Assembly (NCBI GenBank): GCA_964537685.1
Contig: CAZICM010000003.1
Location: forward strand, 1-64,000
Length of the DNA stretch: 64,000 nt
Reading direction: 5' to 3'
Origin: CAZICM01 sp964537685
Lineage (GTDB): Bacteria > Myxococcota_A > Polyangia > Polyangiales > Polyangiaceae
A program made the translations under genes and the position numbers. Shown piece by piece: positions 42,124-50,628 of this stretch (position 1 is the first letter of the stretch; each line of letters begins with the position of its first letter). The notes under the pieces were generated by a model. It was given only the letters and a program-made list of their open reading frames with translations, searched no databases and was not told where the DNA came from.

Positions 42124-43662
42124 CTAAAGCTCGTGCGGCATTTGATCCCGCGGACTCCTGAAATACTGAAGCGGCGAATAGGCCAACAGATTCGACACCC
42201 GCGACGTGTAAATGCACGCGTACTCCTCGACCTGATCACCAAAGCTCGAGGTCTCCTGAGCCTCCTTGAGAAGCGAACCCCAATAAGGATGAAACCGCTT
42301 CGCGATCTCGCGCTCGAGCTTTCCAATCTCAGCGTCGACCAAACGGAGCTGTCCCCGAATCCTCTCCACCGTGCGCTTTGTCCTCGAGCGCTCGGCATCC
42401 AGCGCATTCGAGCTTTCGTTCTTGTGATTCGCATCATCGATGCGCCTTGAAAGCTCTTTAAAACGCTGCTGATAAAACCGGAGCTGATCCTCCAAATCTT
42501 CGCGCCTGCCCTCCAGCTCCGCACTCAACTGATGCTCCTCGCGGCATGCCTCGTGCGCCAAAACTTCCGTCTCCATCTCTTGAATGATCATCGCGGTGCG
42601 CCAGGCCGACTCTTTCTTTGAACGAAGAATGTCGCCGTAAATATGGTCGCCCACGTACAGCATCCGATCGCCTGTCACATCGAGCATCCGCTCAAAATCG
42701 ATGAGGTTTCCGCCTTCATAAATGCGCCCCCGCTCCAAAGGCGCGCCCGCCATCACCAAGTCCTGGCCCACCCGCTCCATCAGCGGCCGCCGCTCCTGAA
42801 AAAACGCCGGCTTCTGCGCCGCCACGACAATCACATCGAAGTAGTGCCTAAAGCTCGGATACTCCGCCATCGCGTCTCCAAGCAGGTAGGTCATCACCTT
42901 TTCCGTGTACGACCATCTCGAATTCGTGAGCAGAAACAGCTTCTTCCCCGCCGAGCGCAGCTTGTGAAGCGTCGGCGCCAACAGCGTATCCCGGTCGATG
43001 TAGCGGGGAAGATTGGATGTCACTTCATCCAAAATCGTTCCATCGCGGTGCGCTTCATCGATGCACTCGCGGATATCCACAAAGAGCTTTGTGTAGTCGG
43101 GCTCTCCCAACCCCCGCTCCTCGTAGGCTTGAACAATCCCCGCGTACAGCGTCGCCTCGCTCAGCGCGTACAGCGTATCAATCCAGTGATAGCGCGGCGT
43201 GTTCGGACGGATGCGCTTCTGGTGATAGAGCTCCTTGAGCTTGTCCTTGGGAAGCTCGCGCAGCCCGTGATACCCGCGCTGCACAAACTTAAAGCGATCC
43301 ATCTTCAAAATGTGCCCGTGGCGCTTGTCGATCAACAGCCCGCGGATCGGAAAGTCCAAGTTGTAGTCGATCGAGCCGAGCACGTTCTCTGGATAGCCGC
43401 GCTTGATCAGCTTCTCGCACGTCGCCTCGATCGACAGCCGATCCATCTCGGCCTGGTTGTAGATCGCGAGCGTGTAATCCATGTCGAAGCCCACCCAATC
43501 GATCCCCAGCATCTTGAGGTTCCGGTTCACGAAAACCCGTTTGGTGCGAGGGATACGCGGCGGCTCCGCGCTGGGCAGAATGCCAGCGATGGGAAGGGCG
43601 AGTTGCTCGAAGGGCACGATGAGGGCGGCTACTTTAGGCCGACGTTTGGACGATTGGAACAC
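42124..43662 (-). CDS. HAD-superfamily cytosolic 5'-nucleotidase (NT5C2-like)
   Basis: A protein of about 512 residues of the HAD-IG 5'-nucleotidase family, which dephosphorylates purine nucleoside monophosphates in the cytosol. WVGFDMDYTLAIYN has the nucleophile and acid Asp residues (DxDYT). LFLLTNSRWSYTEKVM is motif II. GRIYEGGNLIDFERML and MLYVGDHIYGDILRSKKE give the late HAD motifs, as in human NT5C2-type enzymes. A coiled-coil region (EGRREDLEDQLRFYQQRFKELSRRIDDANHK) lies near residues 400-460. The start is uncertain: no good ATG exists, and I list GTG 43662. GTG 43617 and TTG 43761 are alternatives, the last overlapping the divergent ABC gene. Confidence 0.85.
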   Translation of the reverse strand: MFQSSKRRPKVAALIVPFEQLALPIAGILPSAEPPRIPRTKRVFVNRNLKMLGIDWVGFDMDYTLAIYNQAEMDRLSIEATCEKLIKRGYPENVLGSIDYNLDFPIRGLLIDKRHGHILKMDRFKFVQRGYHGLRELPKDKLKELYHQKRIRPNTPRYHWIDTLYALSEATLYAGIVQAYEERGLGEPDYTKLFVDIRECIDEAHRDGTILDEVTSNLPRYIDRDTLLAPTLHKLRSAGKKLFLLTNSRWSYTEKVMTYLLGDAMAEYPSFRHYFDVIVVAAQKPAFFQERRPLMERVGQDLVMAGAPLERGRIYEGGNLIDFERMLDVTGDRMLYVGDHIYGDILRSKKESAWRTAMIIQEMETEVLAHEACREEHQLSAELEGRREDLEDQLRFYQQRFKELSRRIDDANHKNESSNALDAERSRTKRTVERIRGQLRLVDAEIGKLEREIAKRFHPYWGSLLKEAQETSSFGDQVEEYACIYTSRVSNLLAYSPLQYFRSPRDQMPHEL

Positions 43663-43749
43663 GCCCTGGTGGGGTGCGGTTAAAACCTGTTTCTTTTCGC
43701 GCAAACGTTTACGCGGGCATGGCCTTGGTGCTATCGGGCGAAGCGGAAC

Positions 43750-44451
43750 GTGATTGTTCAAACCGAAGGACTCCAGAAGATTTACGGCGATAAAAAGGCC
43801 GAGCGCGCGGCGCTTTCAGGTGTGTCGCTCGGCGTTCGGCAAGGAGAATTTCTCGCTGTTTTAGGGCCGAGCGGTTCGGGCAAGAGCACGCTGCTTGGCA
43901 TCATCGGAGGGCTCGATCGCGCGTACTCCGGCAAGGTGGAGCTCTTTGGGCAAGACATTTCAAGGATGTCCGACAAGGATCTCGCGTATTTACGGGCGCA
44001 CAAAATAGGCTTTGTCTTCCAAGCCTTTCATTTGCTCGCTCATCTAAGCGTGCTTGAAAACGTTCTTATGCCTTCGCTCTTCGAAAAACATCCCAGCGAA
44101 GATCTAAGCGCGCGCGCCAAAGGGCTGCTCAAGCGTTTGGGGCTTCGGGAGCGGGCCGATGCGCGCCCGAGCGAGCTTAGCGGTGGCCAGCGGCAGCGGG
44201 TTTCGGTGGCCCGTGCGCTGCTGATGAGGCCCGAGCTTCTTCTTTGCGACGAGCCCACTGGCAATCTCGATGCCGAGACCGGTGCCCAAACCATAGAGCT
44301 CTTCAAAGAACTGCACGGCCAAGGCCAGCTCACCATCATCGCTGTCACGCATGAAGAACGCCTCGCCAGCGCCGCCACGCGCGTTATCCGGCTGCGCGAT
44401 GGCCGCATCGACACGAGTGAGAAAGCCGAAGGCGAAGGGGAGACCCGATGA
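43750..44451 (+). CDS. ABC transporter ATPase (LolD/MacB/FtsE-like)
   Basis: A 233-residue ATPase. GPSGSGKSTLL is Walker A, FVFQAFHLLAHLSVLENVLMP is the Q-loop region, LSGGQRQRVSVARAL the signature, and LLLCDEPTGNLD Walker B. The IIGGLDRAYSGKVELFGQDIS segment is typical of the LolD/MacB/FtsE group, which powers mechanical rather than transport cycles. The start is GTG 43750. The stop overlaps the permease start by 4 bp (ATGA), so the pair is one complex. Confidence 0.93.
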   Translation: MIVQTEGLQKIYGDKKAERAALSGVSLGVRQGEFLAVLGPSGSGKSTLLGIIGGLDRAYSGKVELFGQDISRMSDKDLAYLRAHKIGFVFQAFHLLAHLSVLENVLMPSLFEKHPSEDLSARAKGLLKRLGLRERADARPSELSGGQRQRVSVARALLMRPELLLCDEPTGNLDAETGAQTIELFKELHGQGQLTIIAVTHEERLASAATRVIRLRDGRIDTSEKAEGEGETR

Positions 44452-45842
44452 GACTCTCTTCTCTTTGGTTTTTGATCCGCCGCGATCTCAGCCGTGAAAG
44501 AGGCGCGCTCGTGACGAGCGGGTTTGGCATTGCCGCTGGCACGGCTGCGCTTCTATTTTTTCTATCGCTGGGGCTCGGTGTACGGGCGGTATTGCTCGGC
44601 CAAGTCTTTCCCATCGATCAAGCCGAGCTCGAACCTCCCAAGGCCGCCGACCCCGGGCTGCTTGGTTTGTTGATTGGCGGCGCGGGACAAGCGCCTGGCA
44701 TCGACGCGCCCACCGTGGCCGAGCTCGCCCGCGTACCCGGTGTAGAAAGCGTCTTTCCCAAACTTCGCTTTGCCTTTCCCACCAGTGCCAGAGGCGGCAA
44801 AGAAATCTTTGGATATGAAGTCGGCACAAGCGAATTGATCGGCGATGGGATTGAACCTGAACTGGTTCGCTCAGAATTAAAGTCCTCCCATCCTTTTGAG
44901 GACCCCTGGGAAAAAGCCAAACAGCCCTGCAATGAAAATAGTGCCTGTCAATCTGATCAATATTGTGAACAACCGAGCGGCGAAGCCCAAGGCCGCTGTT
45001 CCGATCCTGTACCGGCATTGGTCAGCCGATATTTGGTTGAAATCTTCGATAAAAGCATTGCTCCCGCGCACCGCCTGCCGCCTGTTGGCAATACGATGGT
45101 GGAGCGAGCCCAAGGCATTACATTTAATTTGCGCTTAGGGGAATCCCTCTTGGGCAAAGCCCGGAAGGGCACCCCCCGCACGGCCAAAGTCCGCCTGATT
45201 GGCATATCCCAGCGCGCGATTGATTTAGGAATTACCTTGCCCTTGGGCACGGTGAAACGCTGGAACCGCGAATTTGGCGGCGAAAACGCGGCAGAACTCT
45301 ATTCCAGCGCGGTTGTCGTCGTTCAATCTCCTCGGGATATGAGTCAATTGCTTGATATTGCCGGTCAAAAAAAGCTGATGCCCAAAGACACCCGGGCCCG
45401 GGATGTCAGCGTATTGATTACAAGTGTAATGGCGCTCCTCTCGCTTGTATCGGCCGTCATTTTAATCGTATCTGCGTCCAACATTGCATATACCTTCCGG
45501 GTATTGGTCAATGAGCGGCGCAGTGAAATAGCGCTCTACCGGGCGGTGGGAGCGACATCGGCCGACATGAGGGCATGGATGCTGGGCCTGTCGATTGTTG
45601 TTGGCCTTGCGGGCGGATGTATTGGCCTGTTCGTTGCGCGCATTGGGGCATGGATAACCGACTGGATAGCCGCCGATAAACTTCCAGATTTCCCATTTAA
45701 GCCTCAGACATTTTTTGCATTTCCCTTATGGCTATGGGCTGGAGGCTTGGGTTTTGCGGCGCTCTTCGCCTTCTTTGGGGCTTTCGGACCAGCGCGCAGG
45801 GCGGCCAAAGTCGAGCCCTTGGCGGCACTATCTCAACAATAA
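44448..45842 (+). CDS. FtsX/MacB-like ABC permease with Cys-rich periplasmic insert
   Basis: A 464-residue permease. One helix lies near residues 22-48 (LVTSGFGIAAGTAALLFFLSLGLGV). A periplasmic domain of about 280 residues follows, then three more helices (VLITSVMALLSLVSAVILIVSASNIA, LGLSIVVGLAGGCIGLFVA, PLWLWAGGLGFAALFAFFGAFG). RVLVNERRSEIALYRAVGAT between helices is the FtsX/MacB signature. The periplasmic domain contains a compact Cys cluster (PCNENSACQSDQYC, then RCSDP) at about residues 163-186, which is not usual in this family. With the ATPase it may extrude lipoproteins or other envelope substrates. The frame continues open directly after the TAA into the Rpn gene. Confidence 0.88.
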   Translation: MRLSSLWFLIRRDLSRERGALVTSGFGIAAGTAALLFFLSLGLGVRAVLLGQVFPIDQAELEPPKAADPGLLGLLIGGAGQAPGIDAPTVAELARVPGVESVFPKLRFAFPTSARGGKEIFGYEVGTSELIGDGIEPELVRSELKSSHPFEDPWEKAKQPCNENSACQSDQYCEQPSGEAQGRCSDPVPALVSRYLVEIFDKSIAPAHRLPPVGNTMVERAQGITFNLRLGESLLGKARKGTPRTAKVRLIGISQRAIDLGITLPLGTVKRWNREFGGENAAELYSSAVVVVQSPRDMSQLLDIAGQKKLMPKDTRARDVSVLITSVMALLSLVSAVILIVSASNIAYTFRVLVNERRSEIALYRAVGATSADMRAWMLGLSIVVGLAGGCIGLFVARIGAWITDWIAADKLPDFPFKPQTFFAFPLWLWAGGLGFAALFAFFGAFGPARRAAKVEPLAALSQQ

Positions 45843-46968
45843 TTCCAGCACGGTGAGGGAGCTCAGCCGAAGCCGTGCGGTGCACAGCAGGGTCAAGACA
45901 TTGTATTCAAAGCCCTTTTTGGGCGCGAAGACAACAAGGACTTGCTCATCAGTTTGTTGAATGGGCTGTTGGAGTTGGAAGGAGATGAACAAATCGAAGA
46001 CATTGAATATCTGCGTTCTGACAGCGAAATCGACGAGGTAGACGACAAGGAGGATGAGCTGGATCTGTTGGTGCGGGACAAGCGCGGGCACCGTTATGTG
46101 GTGGAAGTGCAATGCCGCAATCACCAAGCCTTTGCCGAGCGGATGCTTTGCTATGGGGCGCGCAGATATGGAAAGCAACTGCGCAGAGGTGAAGACTACA
46201 CGGCGCTTAAACCGCTTGTTTTACTGGTGATCACCGACTTTGTGATGTTCTCTGGGCAAGCTCATTTCAAAGAGGTGTTTGTGCTGCGTGGGATGAGAGG
46301 CAACGAAGTCTTTTCGCATCACCTTCAGATTGTCGTTGCAGAACTGCCCAAATGGAGAAAGAGTCTTGAAAGCGGCACGCCAACGCTGTCCGATCAGTGG
46401 GCGTTGTTTCTGAAGGAGGGAGCGAAGATGCAAGTGCACAGAGATATTTTGGATGCTCCGTGGGTAACTCCTGAGTTGAAAAAAGCAGTGCTGGAGCTGG
46501 AGCGTTTGGATTCCGATCCGCTTGTGAGCGAGTTATATGAGCTACGGAGAAATCGGGAATTTTTAGAGCGTACGCTCATCAAGAGCGCGCTAATGGAGGG
46601 GCGTGCGGAGGGGCGTGCGGAGGGGCGTGCGGAGGGGCGTGCGGAGGGGNNNNNNNNNNNNNNNNNNNNNNNNNNNNNNNNNNNNNNNNNNNNNNNNNNN
46701 NNNNNNNNNNNNNNNNNNNNNNNNNNNNNNNNNNNNNNNNNNNNNNNNNGAGGGGCGTGCGGAGGGGCGTGCGGAGGGGCGTGCGGAGGGGCGTGCGGAG
46801 GGGCTTGAGCAGGGGCTTGAGCAGGGGCTTGAGCAGGGGCGAGAGGAAAACGCGCGAGAGATCGCTATGCGTATGCTGCAAATGGGTATGGCCATAGAAC
46901 AAGTGATGGCTATTACCAAGCTCGCCCAAGATGAAGTGGAGCGGCTTGTCGCGGCCGTGTCAAGCTGA
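45843..46968 (+). CDS. Rpn-family PD-(D/E)XK nuclease/transposase-like protein, start missing, interrupted by gap
   Basis: Homology-type sequence begins at about 45897 with DIVFKALFGREDNKDLLISLLNG, the conserved N-terminus of Rpn/YhgA-like recombination-promoting nucleases. ELDLLVRDKRGHRYVVEVQ holds the catalytic D-ExQ. The C-terminus has EGRA and LEQG repeats and the tail EIAMRMLQMGMAIEQVMAITKLAQDEV, typical of the family. The upstream frame back to the permease stop (45840-45842) is open but has no ATG, GTG or TTG before 45942. Starting at 45942 would cut the conserved N-terminus. It may be a truncated or decayed copy, or an assembly error. The apparent frame shift across the gap is an artefact because 100 is not a multiple of 3. 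Confidence 0.65.
46596..46839 (+). repeat. 12-bp tandem repeats coding EGRA, then LEQG
   Basis: gaggggcgtgcg is repeated about 4.5 times before the gap and four times after it. It is followed by three copies of a related 12-bp unit reading cttgagcagggg. Both code for four-residue helical repeats at the C-terminus of the Rpn protein. The true copy number is unknown. Confidence 0.9.
46650..46749. other. Assembly gap of 100 N
   Basis: Exactly 100 N, a conventional scaffold-gap length, flanked on both sides by the same 12-bp repeat. The gap is therefore probably a collapsed repeat of unknown size rather than missing unique sequence. Confidence 0.97.
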
Positions 46969-46999
46969 GCACCGTCGATGGACGAGGGCTTAGACGACA

Positions 47000-49255
47000 A
47001 TGAAAACACCCGCGTTAGCCTTCTTCTTCACTTTTCTTGCCACCGCATGCGTCAATCGCCATAGCCAGCCCCCTCCCGTTCCTCTTGAGTTTGCAAACGC
47101 CCCTCCCATCGCTCCTCCCGAACGCTGCGAGCCCAGCCCAGAGCCTTCCCCCCCGTCCGGACACACGCCCCTGCCTTCCGCTTCAGGTGAACTCTCCTTG
47201 GCCCAGGTGCGCGGTGACGATCGTTTCACCCTCCAAGGATACGTTCTCTTCGCTTGGTCCACAAACGGACAGCAAGTCATTTCCGCGACCCAAGATGGAA
47301 TCCTCATCTGGAGCGCCCAAAGCGGCGTTCTTCTTCAGCATATCGAACTCGGTGCCCGCATATTCAGACCCTCGCGTTTGTTGGTATCCCCAGACGACGA
47401 ATGGATTGCCCTGGTTGCGGATATGCCCAGCAAAGATACCCACGGCCTGGAGGAATCAGCACTCTTTATCGTACCTCTCAATCGCGAGGGCAAGGTGCGA
47501 CAAATTCCGCGCATAGGTTCATCCGTGGTCTTTACGCCCGATAGTCAGCGCTTGTTCACCTATGGCCATCGATGGGATCTAAAATCAGGCACCCATACAT
47601 CATTGCCGCCTGCTCAGCACCAAATGCAGCTTTTGCCCGATGGCGTCCGCGCCCTTGTGTTTATTCAACAACCATCAACCCCTAAGCAAAGCTATATCGC
47701 AGAACTGCGCGACCTTGCCTCTGGTCACGTATTACATCGCTTTCCCCCAATCCTCTCATCCATCAACGCCGCACTTTCCGGCGACGGCCGGCGTTTGGCG
47801 TTCATCCATCAACGCGCCCTTTCCGTTTATTCAACCGATGATGGAGAGCTCCTGTCCCAGATCCCCGATATTGGTGACGCGGCCCTCGTGCATCTGTCCC
47901 ATGATGGCCGCCGCGCTATCACAGAAGTGCTTGATTGCGCGATCCCCTTATCGAGCGAATCCGCGAAAAAATACCAATGTCCTCCACCCTTGTTGAGTGT
48001 ATGGGACCTAGACACACAAAAACCCCTTCTCCAAACGCCCCAAGGCTCTGGGGATAGCTGGATCTTCTCGCGGGACGGAGAATATCTCACAGGTTCGGAA
48101 ACCCGCCTCGTTGAATCGCTCATTCGCATCAAAGACGGCGCGGAATTGCGTTTTGGATCGCGTATTCGCAGCATTTCACCCGATGGCCGCCGCCTTATCT
48201 TCGACGGCCCCCTCGGGTTCGAACTTGCATCTCTCGATGGCCAAAGCCCCGTACCCCAATTCACCAGGAGTCCCCGCGTTCTCGCCCGCAGCGCCGATGG
48301 AAGCTTCCGGGCTTCACTCGCCGCCGACGAACGGCTCAGAATTGAAAATTCCACATCATGCATCCGTTTGGCAGTAAAAGGCCAACAATATTTTATAAAA
48401 CCCGGTCCTTACGATCATATAGACCCTAAAACGCACCACGTCGCCTTTTCAGAGGATGGCAGCGCATTGTTTACTGCCCTTGAAGCGAACTCCATGCACG
48501 CCCGCTTCCGGGCCTACAATGCCAATGATGGGAGCGAGCGATGGTCCATTCAAACCAGCGGCCGGGGGAGTGGATCTATTCATTTGCTCCCAAGAGCGGG
48601 ACAGGTTCTGTTTAAAGCCTATGAACATCCTGATATTGAGCGTTTTGATGCGCTGACAGGTGAAAAGCTCCCCAAAGGAGGAATGCCTCGCCTTGCCTAC
48701 CGGAGTTCACTTCGGGGAGGCGCGGTACACAACGTGCGGGATATGCGCGGCGATCGGGCGGACTATCTTGTGGGTGTTGTATCCAGCCGCGATGGTTTTC
48801 ATTTTGCCTCGTCAAGCTTCCTGGACAACGAATGCCACCTTTCCTTTTGGGATATCCGCCGTCCCCAAGATGTTGACGATCGTTCCTCGGAATGCGACAC
48901 GCTTCGCAAGGCCCTTTCGCCTGATGAAACATGGTTGGCAGTGGGCGATAAAAATAGCCGGATTCATATCTATTCCTGGAGCAAGCATACATCCCATCCA
49001 TCAGCCGCGGTCCATGCGGGGCGAGTGACAGACTTGGTATTTACCCCATCAGGCGCCCGAATCGCGAGTTCAGGAACCGATGGGACAATTTTCCTGATCG
49101 ATCCCAAAGATGGGAGCATTCGGGGGAAGGCAATTTTGCCGCTGGATTACGCCGAACGATTATGGATATCGCCGGATGGCCGGGAGCTTGTGGCGGATAC
49201 GGCGCGGGGGCTTGAAGTGCGATTGCGGATAGAGGCTGTGCCTGAATCCCCCTAA
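47000..49255 (+). CDS. Large WD40-like beta-propeller lipoprotein
   Basis: A 751-residue protein. The signal MKTPALAFFFTFLATAC ends in lipobox ATAC, followed by a Pro/Ser/Glu-rich linker. The remaining 680 residues hold many units of the type FAWSTNGQQVISATQDGILIWSAQSG, ALSGDGRRLAFIHQRALSVY, VFTPSGARIASSGTDGTIFLIDPKDG and HLSHDGRRAIT. The recurring S-x-D-G-x-R/x and W-D/S-A pattern marks two WD40/PQQ-type propellers. It is probably a periplasmic or surface scaffold that binds proteins. The stop overlaps that of the convergent propeller lipoprotein by 4 bp. Third-position use is more mixed than in the kinase genes. Confidence 0.83.
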   Translation: MKTPALAFFFTFLATACVNRHSQPPPVPLEFANAPPIAPPERCEPSPEPSPPSGHTPLPSASGELSLAQVRGDDRFTLQGYVLFAWSTNGQQVISATQDGILIWSAQSGVLLQHIELGARIFRPSRLLVSPDDEWIALVADMPSKDTHGLEESALFIVPLNREGKVRQIPRIGSSVVFTPDSQRLFTYGHRWDLKSGTHTSLPPAQHQMQLLPDGVRALVFIQQPSTPKQSYIAELRDLASGHVLHRFPPILSSINAALSGDGRRLAFIHQRALSVYSTDDGELLSQIPDIGDAALVHLSHDGRRAITEVLDCAIPLSSESAKKYQCPPPLLSVWDLDTQKPLLQTPQGSGDSWIFSRDGEYLTGSETRLVESLIRIKDGAELRFGSRIRSISPDGRRLIFDGPLGFELASLDGQSPVPQFTRSPRVLARSADGSFRASLAADERLRIENSTSCIRLAVKGQQYFIKPGPYDHIDPKTHHVAFSEDGSALFTALEANSMHARFRAYNANDGSERWSIQTSGRGSGSIHLLPRAGQVLFKAYEHPDIERFDALTGEKLPKGGMPRLAYRSSLRGGAVHNVRDMRGDRADYLVGVVSSRDGFHFASSSFLDNECHLSFWDIRRPQDVDDRSSECDTLRKALSPDETWLAVGDKNSRIHIYSWSKHTSHPSAAVHAGRVTDLVFTPSGARIASSGTDGTIFLIDPKDGSIRGKAILPLDYAERLWISPDGRELVADTARGLEVRLRIEAVPESP

Positions 49256-50625
49256 GGCTTTCCCGCGCGCGTCTCTCCACCGGTTACTTTCCCTGTACTC
49301 ACATCAATCGCCGCCTGCTCCTCTGTATCGCCGTTCCGCATAAGAATCCTCGTTCCATCGCTGGAAAAATCAATACTCAACTGATGCGTATCCTTACTCA
49401 TTGAGAACACAGGCACCCTTTTGATCAATCGCCCTGTGCTGGTTTCTGCGATAACAACCCACGTATCCAAACGATCACTTGGAGGAACCGTCTCCTTTTG
49501 CTCAAGCACTGCAATCATCGACGAATCCCAAGACAGCGCTTCAGTCTCCACCTCATAATTCAAGCCTGAAAGCCCCATTGGCTGCGAAGCTCCAGAGGCA
49601 ATAGGGATATCCACCATCATAGCCTCAATATCGCCTGTTGATGCGTCGGCGATCCATGTGCTGGGTGTCCTGCGCACTTTGTAAAAACAATGGCGCGCCG
49701 TACCTTTGGGCTTTGGTTTAATCGATATCGCCCGCGTTGCTCCTGATTGCGTAATACATACCGTGTTACCATCCGCGGTGAAATAGGGCGCATCCGGAAA
49801 ATACCGCTCATGTTCTGGTTTTTCGCCGTTCTCGAGAACCACAATTTTATTGGTCGTAGCATCCCAAACGCTGGCTCCAGCCAGTGCCCAGGCAAGCTTT
49901 TGGCCATTCGCGCTAAAGGCGTATCGAGGTAGCGTCATCACAGCGTCGGGCATAGGAACCGAAGCAATCACTTTTTCTTTGTCGATATCAATGAGAAAGA
50001 GCCTATAATCGAACGCCCCTTGTCCTGTTGAGTCCGCATTATCCAGAACAAATGCGCGCTTTGCGGTCTGATGATATTCCGAATGGCCTCCCAGCTTTTC
50101 AAAACGGGTTGTGAGCGCTGGAACATTGATAAACCGTATCCCCTCGCCGATTTCAACAATCCGCTTACCGTCGGGCATAAAAGCCGATTTCCCCAGGGCA
50201 CCGCCTGCCCGCTCGGTTAACTTCTTGCCCGAGGGCACTTCATAGAGGGCGGCCCGGGTATCACTCCATCCATAGAGAAGTTTAGCTTCCGAATCAAAGG
50301 TTACGCCTTGGTGCTGTTCAACGGAAAAAAGAAGTGAACCTTTAGCATCAAAGATATCGATGATATTGCGCTTCCCTTTTCGGTATTGCGCGATATGGCC
50401 CAGCGCGCTGCGGGAAACGAAATTATAGGCTTCTTCATCTTCATCGCCTGCGGTGCCGCCTTCCTGAGTTTCCTGCGGTACCGCATCGCCCGGACTGGGA
50501 GATGGAGCTGGGACAGAGGCGCTGGACGCTGGGGCCGAGGATGGCACGGAGGCGGCGCCACCCCCGCATGCAACAAGCAGCCATGCGCAAAGAAGAATCA
50601 GCGGCCGCAGCATAAGTGCCTGCAT
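49252..50625 (-). CDS. Beta-propeller-like lipoprotein downstream of kinase 3
   Basis: A 457-residue protein. The signal (LILLCAWLLVAC) ends in lipobox LVAC, and a Ser/Pro/Ala linker follows. The mature part contains repeated stretches such as IIDIFDAKGSLLFSVE, ALYEVPSGKKLTERAG, SAFMPDGKRIVEIGEG, YAFSANGQKLAWALAGASVWDATTNK and IDFSSDGTRILMRNGDTEEQAAIDVSTGK, which suggest a WD40/Kelch-like propeller. It begins 3 bp after the kinase stop, so it is in the same operon. ATG 50625 or 50613 may start it. The association of a kinase with a secreted propeller repeats the logic of cassette 2. Confidence 0.8.
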   Translation of the reverse strand: MQALMLRPLILLCAWLLVACGGGAASVPSSAPASSASVPAPSPSPGDAVPQETQEGGTAGDEDEEAYNFVSRSALGHIAQYRKGKRNIIDIFDAKGSLLFSVEQHQGVTFDSEAKLLYGWSDTRAALYEVPSGKKLTERAGGALGKSAFMPDGKRIVEIGEGIRFINVPALTTRFEKLGGHSEYHQTAKRAFVLDNADSTGQGAFDYRLFLIDIDKEKVIASVPMPDAVMTLPRYAFSANGQKLAWALAGASVWDATTNKIVVLENGEKPEHERYFPDAPYFTADGNTVCITQSGATRAISIKPKPKGTARHCFYKVRRTPSTWIADASTGDIEAMMVDIPIASGASQPMGLSGLNYEVETEALSWDSSMIAVLEQKETVPPSDRLDTWVVIAETSTGRLIKRVPVFSMSKDTHQLSIDFSSDGTRILMRNGDTEEQAAIDVSTGKVTGGETRAGKP

Positions 50626-50628
50626 TCT

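Noticed and set aside
42643..43683. A 346-codon open frame on the plus strand
   Set aside because: It is antisense to the 5'-nucleotidase gene, which has clear HAD motifs. The frame is rich in Arg/His/Leu and has no motif or ribosome site.
46750..46968. Apparent frameshift of the Rpn gene after the N gap
   Set aside because: The gap is an arbitrary 100 N. The frame change equals 100 modulo 3, so it is an artefact and the downstream tail is the normal family C-terminus.
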